Part shown: piece by piece, positions 35,264 to 47,014 of the stretch | Layout of the letters: each line of letters opens with the position of its first letter | Numbering within the stretch: the first letter of the stretch is position 1 | Assembly (NCBI GenBank): GCA_036852015.1 | Contig: JAANDG010000010.1 | Location: 62,001-126,000, forward strand | Direction of reading: 5' to 3' | DNA length: 64,000 nt | Source of the DNA: Pelodera strongyloides | Lineage: Eukaryota; Nematoda; Chromadorea; Rhabditida; Rhabditidae | Notes under the pieces: model-generated | The model's database searches: none | The model's input: the letters and a program-made list of their open reading frames with translations, nothing else | What the model was told of the DNA's origin: nothing | Program-made: the position numbers and the translations under genes

Positions 35264-36143
35264 GCAACGACGAAATATAGTACTAGTAATCTTAATGTAG
35301 TATCTATTCTATTGCGTAAATGTAATTGTATAAACAGTTCGTTGTCTTATTGCGATATACAAGCAAATCATTTATTTTACAGATCAATCAGAAACATAGA
35401 CAATCTAAGTATAAATCACAGATGGTCGCACCAAACTAGCTAATCGAATGTTTAGTTTGTTTCTTTAGATATAGCACGTTAATGAGCACTTCATTCCGAT
35501 ATGTTTTTATCAAAATACATACTACCTTAAGTAAGTGTGCGTATAAAATTAATCGCAGAATTATACTAATATAAAATAAATTAGAAATTGAAATACTGAG
35601 AAGTTAGTTAAAACTACAAGGTGCCCTTACGTGTTTGCGTACAAAGATATCAAAGAAGAATGAAAATGAAATGCAATATCAAAATAGGTATGGCTGAGAA
35701 AAACACTGGCTAAGAGCACAACCTATTCCGCACAGGGTTTTAGTTTGATTTTTAAATTAGGTTAGATTTTAGGTAAATAAATTAATAGGTGAGACTAATT
35801 ATAGAGACCATGTGAAAAATGTTAATGATAAAACGTTTAAAAACCATGACAAGTGACTTTCAAACTTAAATCGCTCTTAGTATTTACGAGATAAAAGTTT
35901 TAGCGTCTTCTGTACATAGACAACATAGAGAATAGGAATGGAAACGTTAAAATAGATAAAAATTGGTAATAAAATAAAGAATTATAAGGGAGGAATTATG
36001 CTAACTTTCATTGCTATGTATTCACTGAAAGTGGTCTGAATAATGACCATACCATATAAAACTTGAGTGACAGTTTCGGTAGTTAAACAATGGAAGTACA
36101 TTCTTAAAAAAATCGTTTTAGTAGGATATGAACAATCCCCACT
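35264..36143. other. Intergenic AT-rich stretch between convergent genes
   Basis: No coding exon or clear repeat is seen between the 3' ends of the CISD3 gene and the phosphatase. Several AATAAA-like words (for example near 35573 and 35774) could serve as polyadenylation signals. Confidence 0.6.
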
Positions 36144-36295
36144 TTAAAGCAGTATGACACGTGGTTGCCAAGTTTTCAAACGTATTTTGGTTGGAGCAGT
36201 GCATTCCCATTTCTCATGTGTTATGTGCAAATTTCCACGCAAGATCCTCCGGGGAAACACAGTAACTTACAAAGCCACGTGTCATATCGCTTTAA
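36144..36295. mobile_element. TTAA MITE, family 8, just downstream of the phosphatase stop
   Basis: A 152-bp element with ends TTAAAGCAGTATGACACGTGG and CCACGTGTCATATCGCTTTAA. It lies 28 bases past the phosphatase stop codon, probably in the 3' untranslated region. The family is close to 13403-13531. Confidence 0.85.
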
Positions 36296-36323
36296 TGGTT
36301 GCTCAAGCCCTCAGCACTCACTC

Positions 36324-39300
36324 TCACTCATCCTGGTCCTCATCATCTTGCTCATCTCCGCCAAACAGTTTCCAGAGGTCTTCTGGCGGACGCGTGAACA
36401 CAATCACTACGCTGAGATTATCGCTAGAACCCTCTTCCTTGGCGGCTACACACAACGCCTCCGAGAGGCCATCGCTATCTGAAAGAATGAACCATTTATT
36501 ATTTAAAGCGCTATAACAACCGGTTTTTGAAACGTAAACTTGTCAACTAATGATTGGTATAACTGCCGGTTTTTTGAAATACGTTTTTCTTATCCCCATA
36601 TGTTGCATGCAAACGAATATAATTGTACAAAAATGGCATACGCAACAGAGTACAGCGTCCAAAATACGTTGTAAAACCGGCTGTTATAACACTTTAAAGA
36701 TAAAAAAACAATCAGTACAATAAAAGTAATGATAGCAATACCGTGTGTATAACAATTTTTGCGTATGACACAAAGGTTACATTAACATGAATGAATAATA
36801 TTGTGAAGAATAAACAATATCAATTATTGAAAGGCAACAACAGTATTCATACAGCTACAGCTTAATCACTCGTCACTCGGGAAAGCCTACCCGGGCTGAC
36901 ATATCTGTGGTATAAATGCGCTAGTTCGCCCGGAGGTTACGAGAATTCTGCCAGGAGGTTCCAACTACCAACAATGTTCAATCACTTCTAGTAACCAGCA
37001 ACCAAGTTCCAGACCATGAAAAAAACTAAGCCCAGCTAGCTCACCTTGTACCCCAGTCTTCTTCACATACATCCGGATCGTGTCGTAGATCTGCTGTTGG
37101 CTGAGCGCGTCTGCCACACCGTCGCACGCCAAAATTACCATATATTGTGAGCCGTCGCGGACGATCGTTTTCAAATCAGCATCGGCGATGATCATTGGAC
37201 GACCGGCGATGTCGCCTGTCAATAGGTAGAATTAAACAACACATACTGAAAAAAAGTAAAAGTGTATTTGCCTAACTTTATGTGTTATAGTGTTATATAG
37301 CTTTCACTTTCTTCACATACGAGTTGAACTAAAGGGCGTGATTTAGCTGCTGCATAAATCAAGGGGGTTCGCCACGATGTATGCATCAATTGTATTAGGA
37401 AGCGTGAGTCTTTAAAGCTGAATAACGGCCAGTTTTTGAATCGTGTCTGGGACATGTACATTCTCCCCTATAAACGGTCTAATAACCGTGCAGTAACTGG
37501 CATTTGCATACACGACACACGACTTCGGAATACAGCATCTGCCATACGTTTCAAAACTGGCCGTTTTTACGGCTTTAAACTTGCAAATGATAATTACTAA
37601 TGATACGAAACTATAGATGTAAGGGTAACCTTCTACCCTAAAGGCATATGTACAAAAATATAATACGTACCAAGAGATCGCGTGAGATTCAGTATCCCGT
37701 TCACACGGTACTCGCCTTGTATCCATACCAACATACCGCCTGCAGCCTCCACACGCTTTGCTTCCGACTTAATTAGTTATTATTATTATTATTATTAATA
37801 ATAAAATATATTTTAATCGAATAAACCTGAACTCTTCATATATCAAATTCGTGGCTACGTATTTCTATTCATGCTCAAATTAACCTTCGGTTGCTTTACT
37901 TTGAGCTGCTCAAAGCAACCGAAGGTTACTGTGGCGCACACTGCATTGATAGCCAAAAGAGTTGGAGTTTTTGAAAGTATGAAATGAACATGTTTCATAC
38001 TGCTTACAAAAAAACAGTGGACATGAATCGAAGTAATCAGAAGTCTAGATAATGTATGAAACCTTGCTATACACACAGATAAGTTATTCTTACTTACCAA
38101 TATTATTATTGCTTCCTCAATTGGGCATCTAGGTGATGTAGCGATTTAAGGTCATAACGATTTAGCAGTCTCACCTCACAATGCGGGCTGTGTTCGTTAG
38201 TCACCTTCGTCACTTCCGTTGATTTGAGAATGAAACCAGATGAATCTCCCACCCACGCAAAAGACAATTTCTAAAAAATATGGATAAACCATAAACAGTT
38301 TAAAGCCACAAACTGCGCTATACAATAACGAATAACCAAATAAACATAAGCTACAAACGATGGAAATAAAGCAGGTTATAGCTACATTCAGCAAATAATC
38401 ATGAATTAAGATCACAATAACTGCTAGATACTAGGCTAGTTACACTTCCACCGTTCCACCAACTGCCATTGTGATTAAAATTAAAAATAGAATACTAGTA
38501 AAACGCCCCTATTTATAAGAGATAACGGAAATTTCCTAAGATGCCCACCTTTTCATCAATCGCCACACAAACCGCAGTACTTCCACTCTTCCAGTGTTCC
38601 TTTTCACAACGAACAGTAAGACGTTCATCTAGAAGCGCAAAAGTTACACACCACTTTAAATCCGATATTTTTCATGCATGTCTGGGTCAGAAAATAAATC
38701 GGGCATACGTTTAACATTCGGTCAGTTGAGCATGAAAAAATTTCATCCACGAACTCCAACCCGAACGTGAAACTAAACCTAAGCAAACAACAACTAATAA
38801 CGAAGAATGCAACGAAACCCAAGTCATATCACAGTTCATAAGTTCATATTTACAAAAATATAAAGATAATCCTACCAAGCTGCTTCATGCTGTTGGCTAG
38901 TCGCTCCTCTAGTTCTCCCTCCGCGCTCGCAAAAATTGGGGCAAGATGTGAGGCCGAATAAACGGCAGCTTCTACGCCGCCATGGCCGTCGAACACGCCA
39001 AACAAACCAGTTCCATCTAAACCAGGAAAGTTAAAGCGAAATACCGGCCGGTTCTTGAACCCATCGTGGACACCTGACTTCCTATGCAGATTATGCAAAT
39101 GAACAGAAATTATAATCAAAAATCGAGCTAAATTTGACCAAATTGGCATAAATTCGTAAGAATTCAGTTGACCACGATGAGTTTCTAAAACCGGCCGATA
39201 TTTCGCTTTAGGGCGCATTCGAGTTGGACAAAATGCATAAATTTCGCGAAATAATCAGTTCGAGTTGACTGTTAGCCAGTGTTAGAGGGCTGCGAAACAT

Positions 39301-41720
39301 GTCGCTCATATGAGAGACGCAGAGTCTTGGAAATATTTTTTTTCCTGGGCCCTCTTATTTGTCAACAATCTCTCACCCTATCAACTCGAACAGAACATTT
39401 CGCGAAATTTATGCATTTTGCCCAACTCGAATGCGCCCTTAACTTCAGCTACATTTCCACCTTCCATCGCATGACACATCCACGTCTTTTATGCAAAATC
39501 AAAATACAATTCGACTAACTAAATAGAAGAACAAGGAAAATCTACAAACATGCTAAACAATCACTTTCCAACGTACATAATTAGCAAAAGATTGTGTAAG
39601 TTGAACCACGCCCAGGTCCTTATGGTCTATGTTTTTCATCGCACACCCTTATGAAAGTATTAAAAAGGAAAAATATACATAAAAAAGACATACCATCGGG
39701 TCCTCCAACCATTTCCAAAGTAGGCACGCACATACAACGGTCTTCCATTTTGGTCCTGCGGTTTCTTTCCGCATAGAACGAGAAATCGTACTGATGGTAG
39801 CTGTCCGGAACATCTAAACCAGCACTTGTTATATAAAGGTGTAAAATACCATGAGGAGAAGGAAGTCTGCTTACAAGCGGAAACAAAATGCAGCAGTGAC
39901 ATGTAACAGCGGTTTCACTATATAGCCGCGAATAATTTTGGGCACATCGCCACTCGCCACAGCTTTAAGCGCAACGTCACGTCAGCATATTCATTCCATG
40001 ATAGACCATGCGATTTCGCTTACGTAAGTAACCTCCACCCTCCACTCAACAATACAACTACACAACACATGCGCATATCAGTCTTGTTAGCATGCATCGC
40101 AGTGCTAAGATAATCAGAAAGCCATAAACGTCCCGATAGTCCTAGCGATATCATATCTGACTAACAACAAGCAACTGAGGTGAGAAAAATCGCCCTACCG
40201 GGAATCTCGACTTCTCCGCTGGCTACCTTCTCAAGAAAGGCGGGAATAGCGGCCACTACTTGCCGACACCAGACAGAAGCATCGATCGCCTCGTAGACAT
40301 CGGGCTCAAATTATTTACTTACTCACTAAATATAACAAGAGATCGGGCTCAAATTATTTTCTTATTTATTAAATATACCAAGAGATCGGGCTCAAATTAT
40401 TTTCTTATTTATTAAATATACCAAGAGATCGGGCTCAAATTATTTACTTATTCACTAAATATACCAAGAGATGTGCATCCAGATTGATCAGAAATAACAA
40501 ACACACAGACTGCAAACGCAAACAAATGATCATGATAGACTAGTAAAAGCGAATTTCCACAGATGATGTATTGAACAAAGTATTGTTTTTTTGTTTGTTG
40601 GCTAGGTTAGATAGACGATTAATTGAAGGGCGTGCACCGTGGACGCCGTGCACGGGCGAAAAATCAACCAACCAGCTCAAGTAAGAGACTGAGAGATATA
40701 AAAGTTTCTTCCCTGTTCCTGAAAGCAGAAGAAAGTCATAGAGTGATAAAAAATCACCTGGAAAGCCGTGACGCCCGTATGCAAATCGTCCGCATGATGG
40801 TCACAAAATTGTAGGGCAACAATTTGGGCGGCCCAGTCCGGTAGCTGTCTGAACCGATACTATTACAGAGCAAATATCTCTATACTTGTGCCACTAACTA
40901 TCTCCCTCCATCCAAAAAGATATATTTAGGATACGATAATGATAGTACATTGATCTAATAGATATGGATATTGCGCATCGCTCTGTTACATGAAAAATGT
41001 TTACAAAGTACACAGGCAAGTGGAAGTCTGATATTCACCGGATTATTAAGAAAAACGATGTGCGATTGTTTTCGAGAAAAAAAAACGATCCAGTCCCGTT
41101 CCTTTGAAAGGCGTAACCGGGACATGTCGATATTATTTTGATAAGATTCAGGCACCGGGGGCACATACACGGGGTTCCGGCTTCCCAACCAAAAGGATTT
41201 TCGGTGTGATTATTCGTTTGCAAACCGACTTACTTTGCCACGAGATGATCGACAACAATTTGCACAGCGTCTGAGCGAGCGTCGTGTTTAGCCGTGCCGA
41301 TGAAAGGAGGGCGATATCTGATCACTGGAGCGCCTGAAAAAAAAAACTATTTGGGCTATGGAATGAAGTGTGCAATGGGAAAACCGCCGTATCCTCCACG
41401 GATATTTATTTATTTATTAAATAACACCACACGGTATACATCACAATGATATGAGGAACAGGAAGTAGTGTATAAATCATCGTGCTGTCGTTGATTAGTA
41501 AACAAATGATTAAAAATAAAAGCAGAAATATATGTTAAACAGGTGAGCGCTGAGCAGTGAGAAGTTTTATAGAATAAAGAAAATGGAACATGCCAGGGAT
41601 CAACGGATAAGGCTCTCAGTACTCACCCTGTGCCGGAAGTTCGTCCTTGGTCTGCGCTACCAGCTCCTGAATCAAAGCTCGCACTGTGCCCACCGAACAG
41701 TCAGAGTCTCCCTCAGACAT
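36324..41720 (-). CDS. PP2C-family Ser/Thr phosphatase, PPM1F/FEM-2-like, 11 exons
   Basis: Exons in transcript order: 41720-41627, 41333-41234, 40848-40758, 40304-40199, 39813-39694, 39016-38876, 38628-38549, 38270-38175, 37767-37671, 37215-37045, 36478-36324; phases agree and give 416 residues. PP2C motifs are all present: RRTKMEDR (149-156), GVFDGHGG with D180, SGSTAVCVAI, SFAWVGDSSG, EAKRVEAAGG and RVNGILNLTRSLG, GDIAGRPMI, ACDGVADALS with D340, and SSDNLSVVIV with D385. The metal-binding aspartates are intact, so it should be an active Mg/Mn-dependent phosphatase. The helical region before the core and the sequence around the first motif resemble the POPX/PPM1F branch, which in nematodes includes the sex-determination phosphatase FEM-2; orthology is an inference. 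The ATG lies 4 bases after ATTTTTGCAG, a probable trans-splice site. The tail is acidic (EQDDEDQDE). Confidence 0.9.
36503..36697. mobile_element. TTAA MITE, family 9 (AGCGCTATAACAACCGG)
   Basis: A 195-bp element with ends TTAAAGCGCTATAACAACCGG shortened to its inverse ...GTTATAACACTTTAA. It has an internal repeat of the terminal motif (GGTATAACTGCCGGTTTTTT). It lies in the last intron of the phosphatase, 24 bases from the acceptor of exon 11. Confidence 0.8.
37412..37578. mobile_element. TTAA MITE related to families 1 and 9
   Basis: Ends TTAAAGCTGAATAACGGCC and GGCCGTTTTTACGGCTTTAA, 167 bp, in phosphatase intron 9. Confidence 0.75.
39031..39211. mobile_element. TTAA MITE, family 1, in phosphatase intron 5
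   Basis: Starts TTAAAGCGAAATACCGG and ends CCGATATTTCGCTTTA. Its first base is 14 bases from the acceptor of exon 6 in transcript sense, so the element supplies the sequence just upstream of the polypyrimidine stretch. The other end abuts the next element. Confidence 0.88.
39209..39442. mobile_element. Palindromic element with AGGGCGCATTCGAGTTGG ends
   Basis: The arms TAGGGCGCATTCGAGTTGG and CCAACTCGAATGCGCCCTTA are inverted copies, as are AATGCATAAATTTCGCGAAAT and its complement at 39399. It is the same type as 33133-33561 and is inserted at the edge of the family-1 MITE. Confidence 0.75.
40299..40470. repeat. 43-bp tandem repeat, four units, containing a splice acceptor
   Basis: Units start at 40299, 40342, 40385 and 40428 and read ATCGGGCTCAAATTATTT... 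. On the minus strand each unit ends ATAATTTGAG followed by CCCGAT, so each carries a copy of the acceptor used by phosphatase exon 4 plus the first six coding bases. Confidence 0.9.
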
Positions 41721-42361
41721 GCAACTGCAAAAATGACAGCACGAATGTGAACAATTAGCAACACATCAAAGCCCAACGCACGCACTTTAGAGTTGTGTAA
41801 AAAGGACTTAAAATATATATGAAAGTTGACAAAGTATACTATTTTACCATTTACGAGAACCAAACGCTAGAAATCTCAATCATCGGCCGCAGAAAAAAAC
41901 CGACGAATTATATAGTAACGCAATAGGAAAGACATAGCAAACACAGATTACTGCTTTTGAGTTGCTCTTCTGTCACTAGTCGAATACTATTCAGATACTT
42001 TTTATCCTGGATGTCTAACTGCCAGTGTAGCCTGCACTATAACAAACATTACGGTAGTTTGGGTGTAAACTGATGGTCCATATGAGGGTGCTCGCAGGGA
42101 GCATTTCAAGTGTTGGAGAAAGAAAAGAAAGTAAAAATGTAAAAGATATAATTGTTTTTGCTTGACAGTGCATGAACGGACAAATTTCGGTACAAAAAAA
42201 GCTGTCTGTGGGCGATACCCACAAAATATATTGCTTGAAGTAAATTTCAAGTAATTTGAGTACTGTAGTCGAAATAAAAACGATATCTAATCGATATGTG
42301 TATGTTTACACATTGCAACTACTGCTCTGACTTCCGCCGATTTTTTTTGTGTTCCTCAGTC

Positions 42362-42532
42362 TTAAAGCGAAATGCCAGCCCCTTTGGAAAATTTGCGTAT
42401 GATAAGCAAATCCTATGTATCCTACGCTAATGTTGTACGATCATCCACGGCAATCGTACAAAATTAGCATAGGATACATAGGATTTGCTTATCATATGCA
42501 AATTTTCCAAAGGGGCTGGCATTTCGCTTTAA
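42362..42532. mobile_element. TTAA palindromic MITE, family 6 (AGCGAAATGCCAGCCCC), complete
   Basis: A 171-bp near-perfect palindrome bounded by TTAA. The arms CTTTGGAAAATTTGC...ATGATAAGCAAATCCTATG match their complements almost base for base. It lies about 145 bp upstream of the first exon of BTB gene 1. Confidence 0.9.
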
Positions 42533-42675
42533 AAGTTCTAGAAAAGCTTCATATTTGACTCTTTAGTAGAGGATTGTACTTCCACGTAGTCTTTTTTTTT
42601 TGTTGATTTGGCTTCGTAGATTATGTCCTCGCCAGTTTTATAGAAATCCTAATATGTGTTACGGATATTTCAGAG

Positions 42676-45600
42676 ATGAACAAGATGAACAAGGCTAACA
42701 GCGAAGATAATATGTTCAAGAAAACGGATATTAGAAGTTTTGAAATTCGTGTCGCGAGTGGTGAGCAATTTCTTCTGTTATTTTTAGTTAGATTCAATTT
42801 ATATACTTTTGTGCTGTGAGTTCTTTCCGTTTCATTAGAAAAACTGTTGCATGCTCGGTGAGTGGGTATTGATTGACTTTTTTTTGCTTTTTTTGTTTTA
42901 TCGTAATCGGGTAACACCTTCTAAAGAAAGCTGTTGAAGTACCGTATTCTTATTGTGGTTTAGCGGCACTTTGGTTTTCTTACCTGATGGAGTTTATCTG
43001 AATGTAGTATTTCTCTAACCTTAGTTGTTTAGGTAAAAGTTTCTTTGTGAACCCGCACTTTCTGGCTGAAATTTCGTCCTACTTCAACACTCTCTGCTTT
43101 GGTTCTTTCAAGGAAACCGCCCAGAAAAGTGTGACGTTTCCTGTAAGTTTCTTTGCCCCCTCATCCATGATCGCCTTGTTGTTTTACTGTGTTTTCCCCC
43201 CAACCACTCTGGGGCAAAACTCGCTGTGCGGCGGAAAATGGGTGCTTGCGAATTCTTCGCGAAGCGCAGCTCGCTGACGGTTCGCCTGACATTCGCTAGC
43301 TCTCGTCGAGCACATTTTGGCGAAAGGTTGCGAAGTCGCCGTACGCCCTTTTATCTCCAGGTCTCTCCTCGATTCATGTGTCCATTTGTCACGCCGGAGC
43401 TTTTTATTAAAGCGAAATACCGACCGGCCTTTGAAACACGTCGAGTAGACCAGCATTCTTATGCAGCGTATGCAATTGAACATAAATTAGAATAAAAAAT
43501 CGAGCTGAATTCGAGTAAATTAGCATAGAGACGTTAAGAATTCAGGTGTCCGCGATGCGTTTCAAAAACCGGCCGATATTTCGCTTTAAGTACCCCTAAC
43601 GATGTTTAATATTATGAAGATATGCACAATTTTGCTTCAGGATGAGACTGCGGCTTCTATGCAACTTCTCTTTGGAATCCTCCGAGTGCGTGACTACAAA
43701 CCCAGGGACATTACATGTGAGTACATTTTTCGGACACACAAACACACATGTACACGCACACACATGCACACACATACGCACGCACGCACACATGCACACA
43801 TGCGCGCGCACATGCACACACATACACACGCACACACACACACACGCACGCACGCACCCATAGACACACGCACACATAGTCACACACGCACGCAGCGAAT
43901 TTTTGTCGTTTTCTTCCGTTAAATAAGTTGTATGATTCCGAGAAATTTCGGTTAGACACACATGCGCGCATAGGCAAACACACGTACGCGCACACACACA
44001 CACAAACACGCACAAACACACGCACACACACGTACACACACACGCACACACGCATTATTGGTGATCATTTTTTACTAGAATTTGCAGATGAGAATCTTTG
44101 TGAGCTTCTCCGATTGGCTCAGAAGTTCGACATCCAACTGTTATATGTCCGTTGTTGTGATTTCATCCGTAAGTTTTCTGACACACAAATGTTTATTGAA
44201 AATAACCTTTCTTTGTGTGCATTTCCGATTCTTTGGTTTTGATATGATAATTGTATACTTTTTTATAACTACTGCCTACAGGGAAATGTCTATAGTCAAC
44301 ATTTGGTAGTTTGCTCTGTAGGAATGGTGAAAATCCGTTCCATACCTGTGCGCTAATCGGTGCTCTGAGTTCTGAGATGCGGGGGTGCGCCGGATAAGTG
44401 CGTGTAGAGGCGTCCACTTCTAGTTCGCGCATACGCGGCGCACCTCTGGAGGAGGTACGGCATGTGCGGAACAAGCGGCTGGCATCCGTGAGCTTGTGGG
44501 GCTGCCGCGGTGCACAGTGTGCTGCATGGCGGAGGTGGACCTCCATGTGAGAGGCTCTGGCACGGTGTGTCACATGAAGTGCGGAGCTTGACGTAACGTT
44601 AGAGTGCTGAAGCGCCATCAAATTCAATTAACATATGTCATTCAAAGAGTATACTTGCAGAGCTGAATGTCAGCAGGTTTCCAGTCAACGTGCTCATCAA
44701 CATCCTCGCAACCGTGACTAATTATGGAATACAGTAAGAATAGTTCTTCAGACTAATCGGCCAAGTTCATTGTTTACCTCAAAGGAACCGTTCTTGTCCG
44801 CTGAGGTAGTATTTTAACTGAACTTTTCCATCTCCCGATCTCCGCCTTTGCATGCTATTCGTTACCGTACGACTATTCCGAGATGAGATTCCGATGGAAA
44901 AGTCCAGTTAAAATACGGCATATGCAGGCCGATTGGCCGACCGTTAGCGAGTTAAACCGCAGCGTGCCTGAGCATGGATGAAGATGAGTAACACGCAAAA
45001 TAATTTTATATAAGATCTTTACGACCAGCAAAAACATTTTTGCTGGAACAAAAATACAGTATACCAGACGGAGAAGAGCCGGTGTAGTGGTAGCCCTTTA
45101 TCCCGCCAACATCAGATACTCAGTATATACGGAGGTTTCGTGTGCTTGAATCTGTTTTATAACAGACCGTTTTCCAGTTCGCTGGATTCAACTAAATGGG
45201 CCATTGCTGACCTTTTGGCTGGATTGAACATTAGCGAACTTATGGGAGAGAACTGGAGTGAGGTACACTCTTTATAGTATACGCAGCGAAATTTTGTCGT
45301 TTGTATGATTTGATGTCGTAATTGATGTCCTAGTTTGTATGATTCCGAATTCCGAGGAGTTTCGGTTATGCTCCTATGCAAACAAGTCAATTTGGTGGGT
45401 AATTTATCGTATGAAAATAGAACTTATACTATAAAATTGAACACAATGACGAGCTATAGTTTAGATTCATGACTCCGCGCTGGTTGCCTGTATTATTCAC
45501 ACGTCGATGAAGAATTCTGATGAAATGATGACCAGCACCACGCATTATGCGGCCAAAGTTAAGACGACACAGCCGACACAGCCATACCACTTCGGTGCTC

Positions 45601-46920
45601 AGGGGAGCAATCATTGCAAGTCGTGCGGCAGGGTGGGTTAGTTGTTCAAAAAGCGGGCGTAATACTGCTTTAAAGGGACAGGCCCATCAACATAAACCTA
45701 TATTTAGCATGTTTTTTATTTTTTATAAATGGGATTTATTATTATGTATGTACACTAAATTTCGGCTAGACTTTATCCCTCTGAAATTTTTTGGGTTCGA
45801 TATTCGGATAACTAACCGTAGGCACAAAACAATTGCACCCTTATTTCTTTACCGTGTGACCCGAGGTTAAAGGGACACGGTCACCGTTTTGGCCCTTATG
45901 TATACTTTGTGTTTTTATTATCTTTATAAATTATAACGCATAATGTTGGGAAAATGTTTTGCAAGAAGTGCGGCAACAGCGAGTAAAACGATGACGAAAA
46001 ATTTGGTTCTCGGACCAATACGTACCGTAACCCTAGTAATTGTGCATATGGCCATTCTGATAATTTTTTAATTTTAAAATTTGTTTTACGCTTCAAGAGC
46101 GTGCACTCGACGAACGTTATTCCACTAATTAATCGGTCGCATACCTCGAGGGCATTATAACATTTGGTTTTCTATGGCTAACTGTGGACCTTGGATCGGA
46201 CGCAACTTTTTTAAGCAATGAATTTCTCGCTGAAAACAGCGTTTTTCGTCGGATTTTTTCCAACACTATGTTTTTTCATACTGTGCAGTTAATAAAAACA
46301 CAAAGTATACCTAAGGGTCAAAACGGTGACCGCGTCCCTTTAACTGGCCCTGGCTGCGTCCCAGGAGAGTATCTGTCTATACAGCCATATTCCCCCGGGA
46401 CACGCGGTAAGGAAATAAGGGCGCGATTGTTTTGCGGCTACGGTATAGTTATCCGAATATCTACCCCGAAAAATTTCAGCGGGATAAAATCTAGTCGAAA
46501 TTTAGTGTACATATATTATAATAATCCCCCTTAATACACATTATAAAATCATGTTAAATATATGTTTATTTTGATGGGCCCGTCCCTTTAAAGTAAACTA
46601 AAAAGAATTGATTTGTGGTTTAGATGTTGGTCAGACAGGTCCTAAATCCGTTTGTGTCAAATGTTATGTATGAACATGAATCATCTGATTACTCATTGCA
46701 TTGAAGTTAAAGCAGTATTGTACCTACTTTGGAAAATTTGCATAAGATACGCATATCCTATGTATCCTATGTAATCATTACTGCATATTTTCAGAATTAC
46801 GCGGAAATTAAGTCAATTAAGTGCGAAAAATGCTCACAGATCTTTTGCCAAAGATGCATGTCAACAGAGTGCAGTGGTGCCTTTGTAAAACATCGGCTTA
46901 ATCGCTCACTTTTCCATTGA
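42676..46920 (+). CDS. BTB-domain protein with C-terminal cysteine cluster, gene 1 of 4
   Basis: Exons 42676-42760, 43033-43142, 43641-43716, 44088-44168, 44661-44733, 45178-45262, 45465-45632 and 46795-46920 join in phase and give 267 residues. Residues 15-110 form a BTB/POZ fold: an [11 protein letters not shown] strand, [30 protein letters not shown] and the [18 protein letters not shown] helices. A middle helical part follows ([36 protein letters not shown]). The last two exons give CKSC, 11 residues, [17 protein letters not shown], a zinc-binding pattern. BTB proteins commonly act as Cullin-3 adaptors or transcription factors; the role here is unknown. The ATG lies 2 bases after ATATTTCAG (probable trans-splice site). 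Introns hold several TTAA elements, and exon 8 lies between two TTAA inverted ends. Confidence 0.8.
43407..43589. mobile_element. TTAA MITE, family 1, in BTB gene 1 intron 2
   Basis: Ends TTAAAGCGAAATACCGACC and GGCCGATATTTCGCTTTAA, 183 bp, with the family core ATCGAGCTGAATTCGAG. Confidence 0.88.
43734..44054. repeat. CA/CG dinucleotide microsatellites in BTB gene 1 intron 3
   Basis: Two long ACACAC/GCACAC tracts (about 43734-43895 and 43966-44052) flank the block TTAAATAAGTTGTATGATTCC. The Cys/Val-rich open frames on the minus strand are translated microsatellite. Confidence 0.95.
44380..44592. other. GC-rich island in BTB gene 1 intron 4
   Basis: A GC-rich block in an otherwise AT-rich region, with GTGCGCC, CGCGGCGCACC and GGTGCACAG words. 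Comparable GC-rich blocks lie in the same intron of the other three BTB genes. No reading frame in it fits the gene. Confidence 0.6.
44809..44924. repeat. Inverted repeat in BTB gene 1 intron 5
   Basis: TATTTTAACTGAACTTTTCC near 44809 pairs with GGAAAAGTCCAGTTAAAATA near 44898, separated by about 65 bp. Confidence 0.75.
45638..45673. mobile_element. Solitary right end of TTAA family 7, directly after BTB1 exon 7
   Basis: GTTCAAAAAGCGGGCGTAAT followed by ACTGCTTTAA is shared with the right end of the composite element finishing at 47014. It starts only a few bases past the exon 7 donor, and its terminal TTAA is also the left TTAA of the next element. No left end was found. Confidence 0.7.
45670..46591. 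mobile_element. TTAA MITE, family 3, interrupted by a second TTAA element
   Basis: Outer ends TTAAAGGGACAGGCCCATC and GATGGGCCCGTCCCTTTAA. The two halves pair (CCTTATTTCTTTACCGTGTG against its complement near 46418). The inner element at 45867-46342 sits at a TTAA in the middle. Confidence 0.85.
45867..46342. mobile_element. TTAA MITE, family 4 (AGGGACACGGTCACCG), nested
   Basis: A 476-bp element with ends TTAAAGGGACACGGTCACCG and CGGTGACCGCGTCCCTTTAA. It is inserted at a TTAA inside the family-3 element, so it is the younger insertion. Confidence 0.88.
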
Positions 46921-47014
46921 TTTACGTTTGATGTCGTGTCGTGAATCGTGAATTTTATGACATCTTTGCATAGGATGCCCCCATGTTCAAAAAGCGGACG
47001 TAATACTGCTTTAA
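46707..47014. mobile_element. TTAA inverted-end pair (family 7) enclosing BTB1 exon 8
   Basis: The left end TTAAAGCAGTATTGTACC continues like the 149-bp element at 18706. The right end is GGACGTAATACTGCTTTAA. The 308-bp interval contains the acceptor TATTTTCAG, the whole terminal coding exon and its stop. Whether this is a transposed exon or two separate element ends is not settled. Confidence 0.55.

Noticed and set aside
43596..44055. Cys/Val-rich open frames of up to 151 residues on both strands
   Set aside because: They are translations of CA/CG microsatellites with no splice context.
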